Below, piece after piece: positions 23,371 to 30,652 of a stretch of 43,378 nucleotides of DNA. Each line of letters begins with the position of its first letter. The first letter of the stretch is position 1. This DNA comes from an uncultured Pseudomonadota bacterium (GTDB lineage Bacteria; Myxococcota_A; UBA796; JAFGLY01), in contig CALDOK010000069.1 of NCBI GenBank assembly GCA_937912125.1, positions 1 to 43,378 on the forward strand. The letters run 5' to 3'. Under the pieces are notes generated by a model, which was not told the origin of the DNA, did no database searches, and was given only the letters and a program-made list of their open reading frames with translations. Made by a program: the position numbers and the translations under genes.

Positions 23371-25368
23371 CTAGGCGGTGAGGTCGGCCAGCTTGCCGTC
23401 GAGCAGCATCTGCACCTCGGCCATGACCTGGTCGTCGGTGAAGCCGTACTGCTGGATGGCGGCGCTGGGGCAGGCGGCATGGCAAGTGCCGCAGCCGGTG
23501 CAGAGGGCCTCATCCACGCGGGCGACGCCGTCGGCCTCGATGCGGTGGATGGCGTCGTAGGGGCAGACCGTGAGGCAGGTCTGGCAGTCCGAGCACAGTG
23601 ACTCGTTCACCTGGGCGATGAAGGGGTCCATCAGGACGGCGCCTTGGCTGATCATCGCGGCTGCCTTGGACGCTGCGGCAGACGCTGCGGCGCTGGCCTC
23701 TGTGATGTCCATGGGGGCCTGGCAGGCTCCCGCGACCATGATGCCGCTCACAGCGATCTCGACCGGGCGAAGCTTGGGGTGGACCTCGGAGAGGAAGTTG
23801 TCCGCTCCGATGGTGCACTTGAACAGCTCGCGAAGGTCGCCGTGGTCCCGCGGTACGACGCCGGTAGAGAGCACCACCATGTCGGCGGGGTACTCCACCT
23901 CGACACCGTCGGTGAGCAGATCCCTGGACCGGACCAGCAGCCCGTCGGCGCCTGCGCTCACCACCGTGGGCGGCTCATCACCCGGGTGGCGCAGGAAGAG
24001 CATCCCTGCCGCCGAGGCGCGGTCGTAGTAGTCCTCGTGGCCGCGACCGTAGGTGCGGATGTGTTGGTGGAAGCTGGCGGTCTGCAGCTCGGGGTCGCGC
24101 TGCTGCAGCTCCAGCGCCGCGTGCATCGTGGCCGTACAGCAGGTGCGCGCGCAGTAGTCGTTGACCTTGCCGTGCTCACCCTGGGCGTGCACGCCCTCGC
24201 GCTCACAGGCGCCGACACAGTGGATGAACGCCAGCCGCTTGACGGGCTTGCCGTTCACCTCGACGCGGCCGCCGGTGGGACCCTCGGGGTTCATCATGCG
24301 GTTGAGCTGCTGGAGTGTGACCACGCCGGGCTGGCCCCAGCCGTACTCGCCAGCCTTGGGCTCGTAGGGGTGGTAGCCGGTGGCGAGCACTACAACGCCG
24401 GCCTGGACCTCGATCTCCTGAGCTGGCGGGTTCAGGTCGATGCCCTGGCCGCTCACCGCCTTCACGCAGTCGCCGCACTTTGTGCAGTCGTCCCAGACGA
24501 TGCAGGCCTCCCGCGGCCACATGGCGTCGCGGTAGGGGGCGTAGATGGCTTTGCGCTTGTTCAGCCCGTAGTTGAAGGCGTAGTCGGCCTCGACCGGGCA
24601 GGCCGCCACGGCGTCGGCGATGTTGTCGACCCCAGGGGCTACCCCGCGGGGGCGCACGCGGAGCTTCAGCCGGAAGTCGCCCACCACGCCGCTGGCTTCC
24701 ACCAGGGTGGCGCCGGTATGGATCGTGATCTCAGGGTGGTTCACGACATCCTGGATCAGCGGCCCGAGCAGGTCCCAGGCCCTCTCTCCGGTGGGGTAGA
24801 GGGTGTCGAGCTGCGCCATGCGGCCGCCGAGGAACATGCGCTTCTCGGCCAGCACCACCCGCATCCCGCGGGCGGCGAGGTCCCGAGCGGCGATCAAGCC
24901 GGCCACGCCACCACCGATGACCATCGCCTTCTGGTGGATGTCGATGCTGCGCATCTCGAGGGGCTCGAGGTAGCGCACTCGGCCCACCGCCGCGGTGACC
25001 AGGCGGGTGGCCTTGTCGGTGGCTGCGACCTTGTCTTCGACGACCCAGGAGACGTGCTCGCGGATGTTGATGTGCTCCACCAGGAACTGGTTGAGCCCAG
25101 CCCGCTGCGCCGCCCGCCTGAAGGTGGGCAGGTGGAGCGTGGGAGAGCATGCCGCCACGATCAGGCGGTTCAGGCCCAGGTCCTTGATCTTGTCTTCGAT
25201 CAGACCTTGGCCGGGATCGGAGCACATGAACATGTGCGTGGTGGAGATGACGACGTCGGGCAGCTTGCCCACGCGCTCGGCGACGCTCTTGACGTCGACC
25301 ACGTCGGAGATGTTTCCGCCGCAGTGGCAGATGAACACACCGATCTTGACTTCGTTGGCCTCGCTCAT
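23371..25368 (-). CDS. hdrA: HdrA-like (QmoB-like) iron-sulfur flavoprotein
   Basis: 665 residues, full HdrA length. The N-terminal HdrA domain has FICHCGGNI (Cys14, Cys16), a Cys at 49 and AACSPTLHLP (Cys74). The FAD fold starts at MVIGGGVAGLIAARDLAARG. Conserved CVGACEREG and YCARTCCTATMHA follow, and two complete C-terminal ferredoxin motifs are present (CSDCQTCLTVCP, CTGCGTCHAACP). However, the CSSC motif expected after the FAD fold is missing (LYPTGERAWDLLGPL). The central ferredoxin pair is also degraded: the first keeps only Cys257, the second reads CTKCGDCVKAV with Val at the fourth position. This recalls QmoB-like divergence. AAGGAG lies 7 bases before ATG 25368. First gene of the operon; probable entry point of electrons from MvhD. 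Confidence 0.92.
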   Translation of the reverse strand: MSEANEVKIGVFICHCGGNISDVVDVKSVAERVGKLPDVVISTTHMFMCSDPGQGLIEDKIKDLGLNRLIVAACSPTLHLPTFRRAAQRAGLNQFLVEHINIREHVSWVVEDKVAATDKATRLVTAAVGRVRYLEPLEMRSIDIHQKAMVIGGGVAGLIAARDLAARGMRVVLAEKRMFLGGRMAQLDTLYPTGERAWDLLGPLIQDVVNHPEITIHTGATLVEASGVVGDFRLKLRVRPRGVAPGVDNIADAVAACPVEADYAFNYGLNKRKAIYAPYRDAMWPREACIVWDDCTKCGDCVKAVSGQGIDLNPPAQEIEVQAGVVVLATGYHPYEPKAGEYGWGQPGVVTLQQLNRMMNPEGPTGGRVEVNGKPVKRLAFIHCVGACEREGVHAQGEHGKVNDYCARTCCTATMHAALELQQRDPELQTASFHQHIRTYGRGHEDYYDRASAAGMLFLRHPGDEPPTVVSAGADGLLVRSRDLLTDGVEVEYPADMVVLSTGVVPRDHGDLRELFKCTIGADNFLSEVHPKLRPVEIAVSGIMVAGACQAPMDITEASAAASAAASKAAAMISQGAVLMDPFIAQVNESLCSDCQTCLTVCPYDAIHRIEADGVARVDEALCTGCGTCHAACPSAAIQQYGFTDDQVMAEVQMLLDGKLADLTA

Positions 25369-25452
25369 CAGGGTGACTCCTTGGAAGCGAAGTTTTCAGG
25401 CTTCGGAGCGCGGTCTATGAACCGATATTTGGCGCTGCAAGGGGGCTTCGAG

Positions 25453-25470
25453 GGCCCATACGGATGGGCC
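25453..25470 (-). promoter_or_regulatory. 7-bp hairpin in the hdrA leader/promoter region
   Basis: GGCCCAT and ATGGGCC are perfect arms around four bases, 85-102 bases upstream of the hdrA start. No T tract follows on either strand, so it is more likely an operator or a leader hairpin than a terminator. Confidence 0.35.
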
Positions 25471-25773
25471 GGGTGCCTGCGGGGCGGCGCGCCATGTGTT
25501 GCGAAAAACGGCGTTCATCCAGCAGAAATAGTCGCCGTTGCGGGGGGTCGCGCGGGGCTCGGCTCCGCCGCGTCAGCGTCGACCGGACCTCCGTGACACA
25601 TGCGGCGGGGCCGCCATCAGAAAAAACAGGAACAAAGGTCCAAAAGGCGGATGTATCGAGTGCCTCGAGGCTCTCGTGGGGCCGTCGCTCTGGCGGGTGG
25701 AATGCGAAATAGCAACAAAAGTAATAGACATTTCGGTGTTTATGGTATCTGCGCTGTGCCTACCGTTTTCACG

Positions 25774-25820
25774 CAGGGCGCCCGGCGAGGCGCCACCGAG
25801 GGGTGCCGACGGGCGCTCTG
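25774..25820. other. Long two-tier stem-loop in non-coding DNA
   Basis: Outer arms 25774-25784 and 25810-25820 pair over 11 positions (one G-T wobble). After a small internal loop, GGCGCC (25789-25794) pairs with GGTGCC (25802-25807) around a 7-base loop. About 17 pairs in 47 bases, lying in the divergent region and followed by no T tract. Could be a structured leader of the plus-strand gene or a small RNA. Confidence 0.4.
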
Positions 25821-25833
25821 GTCCGATTTCGAG

Positions 25834-25854
25834 GGTGTCCGAATTTTCGACACC
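25834..25854. promoter_or_regulatory. Dyad GGTGTC...GACACC
   Basis: Perfect 6-bp arms (25834-25839 and 25849-25854) with an AT-rich centre, total 21 bases: the geometry of a dimeric regulator site. It lies about 120 bases upstream of the plus-strand gene start at 25971. A 12-bp perfect palindrome, TCCTGATCAGGA, follows at 25868-25879. Confidence 0.35.
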
Positions 25855-25970
25855 ATGAATTTGCTGATCCTGATCAGGAGGAAGTTCTGCCTTTCCCGGC
25901 TGACGCTGGGCTCTGCGGAAGCCGCGGCTGCCTAGGCGGTGTCGCCCTGGGCCCCGTGATACCCCCAGCT

Positions 25971-27524
25971 ATGTCACGTGCTGGTCCCAGTTCCGAGCGT
26001 GTTCGCCGATGGTGGCTGGCGCTCCAGCTGCCCCTGGCTGCAGCGCTGATGCTCATCCCACCCCTGCGGGGCGGGGTCGAGGGCTTGGTGCTGGGCTTGC
26101 TGCCCTACCCGCACGGCCTGATCAAGGCCTTGCTCCAGGCCTGGCATGTGCTGATGCTGCGGGCCGACACGCTCCCATGGTGCTGGGGAGCTGCCTGCCT
26201 GCTGGGGCTGGGGCTGGTGTCGCTGCCCAGGCGCTGGTGCTGGGCCGGCGGGCTCGGCCTGGCGGTCGTGAGCCTGGCCCTGCCCGGGGCGTCGTGGACG
26301 GCCAAGGGCTCCCTGGCGCTGCTGCTGGTGGCGAACTTTCCGCCGCGACAGCTCTGGGAGCGTCGCCCCGGTCTGCTCCGGGGCTCGAGCTGGGTTCCCG
26401 GTGTGGCCTTGCTGCTGCCTTCCGCTGTCGTGGCCGATCTGTGTGGCGGCGCCCGCTGGGCCCGCCTGCTGGCGCCTGTGGTGCTGCTGCCCCTGTGGTT
26501 CGTGGGGGACGGGTTGCTGGCGCGGGAGCACTACCTGCCGGGGCTGATCCACTGGCCGGATGCGCGGGTGGACGCTCGCGTGCAGGTCCTCGAGCGCGCC
26601 ACGGTCATGCGTGGCGAGTACCACGACATCGAGCTGCTGGGGGACCACGCCGTGGTGGTGGCCGAGGACAGCTGCCGCCTGCTGGGTGTGCCCCTGGACG
26701 GGGGCCGTGCCGTGGTGCACCCCCTGGCGCCTCGCTGGCCTCCCTTCCAGGCGGGGGCGCTGGACTCCTGGGTGGACAAGGTCGGGGTCACCTGGATCCT
26801 CACGGCGCCCAACGAGCTCAGCGGCCTGCGCCTGGGCGACGACGGCTGGCAGGTCGTGGCCAAGAGGGGCTTTCCGGGGCCCTGCAACTTCGCCTATCTG
26901 GTGCCTGCAGCGGAGATCGGGCGGCTGTTCATGGTCTTCGTGAACGCCCACGACAGCGAGCCAGGGGGGCTCGTTCCCTTCCGCCTTCCTGCGCTGCGGC
27001 CCCTCGAGCGGGTCAAGTTCGTGCGCGCCGATGGCGACTGGTTCCCGGCGCCCCGGGACGCGGCCTGGCTCCCCCCCCTGGGTCGGCTGGTGCTCACCCC
27101 GAACTTCGGGGAGCGACTGTACCTGGCGGATCCCGTCAGCGGCCTGGTGGAGCCCTGGCTCGAGATCTACTCGGCCAACGCCAAGCCGTTGTGGGTGCCG
27201 GGGATCGAGCGCCTGCTCTTGGCGCGGCCCGATGCCGCCAGCGTGGCGGTCATCGATCCCGAGGCGGGCACGGTGGAGCGCAACATCCCGACCCAGCGGG
27301 GCGTGCGGGCCCTGGCGGTGGACCCCGAGCGCGGCCTGCTGGTCACCGGCTCGGTGCTCAGCGGCAGGGTCGAGGTGCAGCGGCTCGCGGACGGCGAGGT
27401 GCTGGACAGCTTCGGTACCCTCATGCCCATGATCCGCGAGATCGCGCTGGATACGGAGCGCGGGGAGGCTATCGTGGCCACATGGACCGTGCTCTACCGC
27501 CTGCCCTACGCCGACCCGCGCTGA
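25971..27524 (+). CDS. Membrane protein with C-terminal propeller-like domain, function unknown
   Basis: 517 residues. The first ~190 residues contain several hydrophobic membrane segments (LALQLPLAAALMLI, CLLGLGLVSLP, GLGLAVVSLAL, LLAPVVLLPLWFVG). The rest, about 320 residues, looks like a beta-propeller, with repeated strand patterns such as ERLLLARPDAASVAVIDPEA and GVRALAVDPERGLLVTGSVL that resemble YVTN-type repeats. No catalytic motif is visible. The ATG at 25971 precedes the first membrane segment; a longer frame from 25803 would run through the dyads and lacks a ribosome-binding site. Its 3' end overlaps the next gene by 43 bases, so the two are translated together. Confidence 0.7.
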   Translation: MSRAGPSSERVRRWWLALQLPLAAALMLIPPLRGGVEGLVLGLLPYPHGLIKALLQAWHVLMLRADTLPWCWGAACLLGLGLVSLPRRWCWAGGLGLAVVSLALPGASWTAKGSLALLLVANFPPRQLWERRPGLLRGSSWVPGVALLLPSAVVADLCGGARWARLLAPVVLLPLWFVGDGLLAREHYLPGLIHWPDARVDARVQVLERATVMRGEYHDIELLGDHAVVVAEDSCRLLGVPLDGGRAVVHPLAPRWPPFQAGALDSWVDKVGVTWILTAPNELSGLRLGDDGWQVVAKRGFPGPCNFAYLVPAAEIGRLFMVFVNAHDSEPGGLVPFRLPALRPLERVKFVRADGDWFPAPRDAAWLPPLGRLVLTPNFGERLYLADPVSGLVEPWLEIYSANAKPLWVPGIERLLLARPDAASVAVIDPEAGTVERNIPTQRGVRALAVDPERGLLVTGSVLSGRVEVQRLADGEVLDSFGTLMPMIREIALDTERGEAIVATWTVLYRLPYADPR

Positions 27525-29257
27525 TCCTGCTGCTGCTGCTCACGGTGGCCTGTCCCTCGGCGGACTCCGCCGACAGCGCACCGCTTGACTCCGGCCCCGA
27601 GCGACACAGCGGCGAGACCGGGCGGCGCGACAGCCGGGTCGACAGCGGAGAGACAGGGCTATCGCACACGGGCGACAGCCGCGGCGACAGCGCCGAGAGC
27701 GGTGTGGGAGACACGGACACAGGAGCCTGCGAGGAGCTGCTCTGGTACCGTGACGGGGACGGGGACGGCTGGGGCTACGAGCACCACAGCGCCAGTGCCT
27801 GTGAGCCGCCCACGGGCTTCGCGCCCCAGGCGGGCGACTGCGACGACGGTGACGCGGCGGTCTACCCCGGCGCCTTCGACTGGCGCGATGGCGTGGACGG
27901 TGACTGCGATGGTGTGGTGGATATCATCGGGCTCGACGACGTGCAGGCGCGCCTGCTGGGCGAGCTGGACGGCGATCAGGTGGGTGTCAGCGTGGCGCTG
28001 GTGGGCGACATCGACGGCGACGGCCTCCAGGATCTCGCGGCCGGGGGCCACGCCTGGCCTGCTGGCGCCGAGCGGGGGGTCGCGTACCTGGTCTCGGGTC
28101 CTGTGACCGGAGACGCCAGCCTGGCCACCGCCACCGCGAGCATCACTGGAGAGTGGGCCGGAGACAGAGCCGGTCATCCCGTGACCGGGGCGGGCGATGT
28201 GGACGGCGATGGCTTCGACGACCTGCTGGTGGCCGCCAGCCAGGACGCCAGCGTGGCCGCCGGCGCCGGCGCGGCCTTCCTGCTGCTGGGGCCCGTCAGC
28301 GGCACCGTGCGCGTGGTGGACGCCGCGCATGTCTGGCTGGGGGAGGACCCGGGCGACCACGCCGCGGGCGGCCTGTCAGGTGGCGCGGATCTGACCGGGG
28401 ACGGCGCGCTGGACGTGGTGATCGGGGCCTTCGACCACGCCTCGGCTGCCGGCGCGGTCTACCTGGTGACCCCCGCGAGTGGTGGTGTCGGCTCCTTGGG
28501 AGATGCCCTCGTGATCCTCGAGGGCGAGGCGCCGGGCGATGGCGCCGGTCGCGAGGCTGCGGCGGTGGGGGACACCGATGGCGATGGGCTGGACGATCTG
28601 CTGATCGGCGCTCGGGGGCACGACGGGGCGGCCCCCGAGGCTGGTTCCGCCTACCTGTTCTTCGGCCCGGTGCTCGCCAGTGGTGATCTGGGTCTGGCCG
28701 ATGGGCTGCTGCTGGGAGAGTCAGGGGGCGATCAGGCCGGCTTCAGCGTCGCGCCCGCTGGGGACGTGGACGGTGATGGGCGTGCTGATCTGGTGCTGGG
28801 CGCGCCAACCAGCGATGCCCGCGCTCGCGACGGCGGCGCCGCCTACCTGGTGCTCGGCTCTGTGGGGGCGCCTGCCGGCACCCTCGCTGACGCGGCGGCT
28901 CGCATCGAAGGAGATCGGGTGGGCGGCCTGCTGGGCTACGACGTGCACGGCGTCGGGGACTTCGACGGCGACGGGCTGGATGATCTGGCGATCGCTGCGC
29001 CCCTGTCGGATCTCGGCAGCAGCGGCGCCGGGGCCGTCCACCTGCTGCTCGGAGGCCTGGCGGGCAGCGTCTGCGCCTGCAGCTCCGACGCCGTGTGGGT
29101 GGGCTCGTCCGCCGACGCCCACGCCGGCAGCGCCATGGATGGTGGCCGCGACCTGGACGGCGATGGCTTGGACGACATGATCATCGGTGTGCCCGGCGCC
29201 AGCGCTGGCGGCGTGACCCCCGGCGCGGCCTACCTGGTGCTCGGCCAGCTGCGCTGA
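27482..29257 (+). CDS. Lipoprotein with MopE-like metal-binding motif and FG-GAP (integrin-like) repeats
   Basis: 591 residues. ALILLLLLTVAC is a lipoprotein signal with lipobox Cys24. A Asp/Ser/Gly/Thr-rich linker of about 70 residues follows. Next come the MopE-type motif WYRDGDGDGWG and GDCDDGDAAVYPGA ending VDGDCDGVVD, which is expected to bind calcium or copper. The remaining ~430 residues hold about six FG-GAP repeats, each with a calcium-loop D-x-D-G-D-G-x-D-D (for example GDVDGDGFDDLLVAA and GDTDGDGLDDLLIGA) and about 65 residues apart, predicting a seven-bladed or similar propeller. It is a surface or periplasmic protein; the ligand is unknown. Such Asp/Ser-rich lipoproteins are frequent in Myxococcota-like genomes. 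Confidence 0.88.
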   Translation: MDRALPPALRRPALILLLLLTVACPSADSADSAPLDSGPERHSGETGRRDSRVDSGETGLSHTGDSRGDSAESGVGDTDTGACEELLWYRDGDGDGWGYEHHSASACEPPTGFAPQAGDCDDGDAAVYPGAFDWRDGVDGDCDGVVDIIGLDDVQARLLGELDGDQVGVSVALVGDIDGDGLQDLAAGGHAWPAGAERGVAYLVSGPVTGDASLATATASITGEWAGDRAGHPVTGAGDVDGDGFDDLLVAASQDASVAAGAGAAFLLLGPVSGTVRVVDAAHVWLGEDPGDHAAGGLSGGADLTGDGALDVVIGAFDHASAAGAVYLVTPASGGVGSLGDALVILEGEAPGDGAGREAAAVGDTDGDGLDDLLIGARGHDGAAPEAGSAYLFFGPVLASGDLGLADGLLLGESGGDQAGFSVAPAGDVDGDGRADLVLGAPTSDARARDGGAAYLVLGSVGAPAGTLADAAARIEGDRVGGLLGYDVHGVGDFDGDGLDDLAIAAPLSDLGSSGAGAVHLLLGGLAGSVCACSSDAVWVGSSADAHAGSAMDGGRDLDGDGLDDMIIGVPGASAGGVTPGAAYLVLGQLR

Positions 29258-30652
29258 TCAGCGCCAGGTGCTCACGGCGGTCAGGACCCGGGCAGCGTCG
29301 GCCATGTGGTGCAGGTTGCGCAGGCGCAGCCCGCGACGCGCCACAAAGCTCGGCCGGAGGTAGAAGCGGCGGTAGGCGCGGGTGTGGAAGGCCCACACGG
29401 TCTCGGGGTCCACCGTGGGCAGGCGCACGGTGCTGCTGTTGCGATCGAACTGCGCCCAGTCCCGGGTGAGCAGGTGGCCCTCGGCCTGGGCCCAGCGGTA
29501 GAACGCGGTGCCCGGGTAGGCCGTGGCGACGGAGAAGAGGGCCACATCCAGGTCGAGCTCCAGGGCCAGGTCCAGGGTGCGCTGCATGGTGGCGGGGGTC
29601 TCGCCCTGGTTGCCGAACATGAAGGTGCCCCGCGGCTCGATGCCCGCCTGGCGGGCCAGGCGCACGGCGCGGCGCACCTGGTCGGGGCCGATGCGCTTGT
29701 CGATGGTGCTGAGCACGGCGGGGTCGCCAGACTCGACGCCGAAGCAGATCTGGTGGCAGCCCGCCTTGGCCATCCGATCCAGGCTGGGGGCGTCCACCCG
29801 ATCCACCCGGCCGTAGCAGGTCCAGCTCACATCGGGCAGCTCCCGCACGAGGCGCCCGCAGAACTCGTCGAGCCAGGAGCGCTGCAGGGTGAAGGTGTCG
29901 TCGTAGAACTGGATCTGCCGCACTCCATAGTCGCGCCGCAGCAGGTGGATCTCCTGGACCACGCGGCCGGGAGACTGGCGGCGCACCCGGCGGCCGAAGA
30001 TGTTGAAGCAGTAGGTGCAGCGGTTGGGGCAGCCTCGGCCTGTCATCAGGCTCATGGCCGGGAGCTGGCGGTAGGTTCCCAGGCCGGGCCGGTAGCGGCC
30101 CATGGGCAGGCGCTGCCAGGCGGGGGAGGGGAGCTGGTCGAGGTCTTCGAGCAAGGGACGGTCCGGGTTGTGCACCACCTGGCCGCCGCGGCGCCAGGAC
30201 AGGCCCTGGATCTCGGCGAAGGGCACGCCTTCGACCAGCTCCGTGAGGGTCTGCTCTCCTTCTCCGCGCACTGCACAGTCCAGCTCGGAGTGAGCCAGCA
30301 GATCGTCGGGCAGCACGGTGGCGTGGGCCCCGCCCACGACGATGGGGGTGTCGGGGAAGAGCAGGCGGCAGCTGCGGGCCAGGGACAGGGCCTGGGGCAC
30401 CACCGGCGTCATGGCGGTGATCCCGATCCAGTCCGGGCGGCCCATGCGGGTCAGGGCGGGCTCGGGGCGGGCCAGGGAGAGGCCCTCGGCGTGGCCGTCG
30501 ATGATCTGGACCTGGTGTCCCCGGCGCTCGAGCCAGGCGGCCATGGTGGGCAGGCCCAGGCCGGGCATGTGGCTGCCCACCCGGTCCCACCAGTGGATGT
30601 TGTCGCCCAGGTAGGGCGGGTCGATGAGCAGGACGCGGCGGGAGGTGGTCAT
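29258..30652 (-). CDS. B12-binding radical SAM protein
   Basis: 464 residues. The N-terminus is a B12-binding-like Rossmann domain (LIDPPYLGDN, LGLPTMAAWLERRGHQVQII, then IVVGGAHATVLPDDLL). It is followed by the radical SAM core with CPNRCTYC (CxxxCxxC, cluster for S-adenosylmethionine) near residue 200, FYDDTFT and FGVESGDPAVL. A C-terminal tail carries FYRRFYLRPS-like aromatic residues. These enzymes methylate or rearrange unactivated carbons in hopanoids, lipids, peptides and antibiotics; the substrate is not readable. The ATG overlaps the stop of the next upstream radical SAM gene (ATGA), so the two are coupled. Confidence 0.92.
   Translation of the reverse strand: MTTSRRVLLIDPPYLGDNIHWWDRVGSHMPGLGLPTMAAWLERRGHQVQIIDGHAEGLSLARPEPALTRMGRPDWIGITAMTPVVPQALSLARSCRLLFPDTPIVVGGAHATVLPDDLLAHSELDCAVRGEGEQTLTELVEGVPFAEIQGLSWRRGGQVVHNPDRPLLEDLDQLPSPAWQRLPMGRYRPGLGTYRQLPAMSLMTGRGCPNRCTYCFNIFGRRVRRQSPGRVVQEIHLLRRDYGVRQIQFYDDTFTLQRSWLDEFCGRLVRELPDVSWTCYGRVDRVDAPSLDRMAKAGCHQICFGVESGDPAVLSTIDKRIGPDQVRRAVRLARQAGIEPRGTFMFGNQGETPATMQRTLDLALELDLDVALFSVATAYPGTAFYRWAQAEGHLLTRDWAQFDRNSSTVRLPTVDPETVWAFHTRAYRRFYLRPSFVARRGLRLRNLHHMADAARVLTAVSTWR

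Larger units (their letters stand above)
25369..25970. other. 602-base non-coding divergent region
   Basis: This separates the minus-strand hydrogenase operon from the plus-strand propeller gene. It is noticeably less GC-rich than the genes, especially 25610-25770, which has A-runs and a mixed AT stretch near 25700-25760. It holds hairpins at 25453-25470 and 25774-25820, dyads at 25834-25854 and 25868-25879, and short leader-like frames without convincing ribosome-binding sites (for example 25855-25935, 26 codons). Both promoters should lie here; no perfect -35/-10 or sigma-54 box was seen. Confidence 0.6.

Noticed and set aside
25855..25935. 26-codon frame (starting MNLLILIRRK) in the divergent region
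   Set aside because: No ribosome-binding site before its ATG and no coupling to the next gene. The GGAGGAAG inside it is not followed by a usable start. Kept only as part of the non-coding region description.
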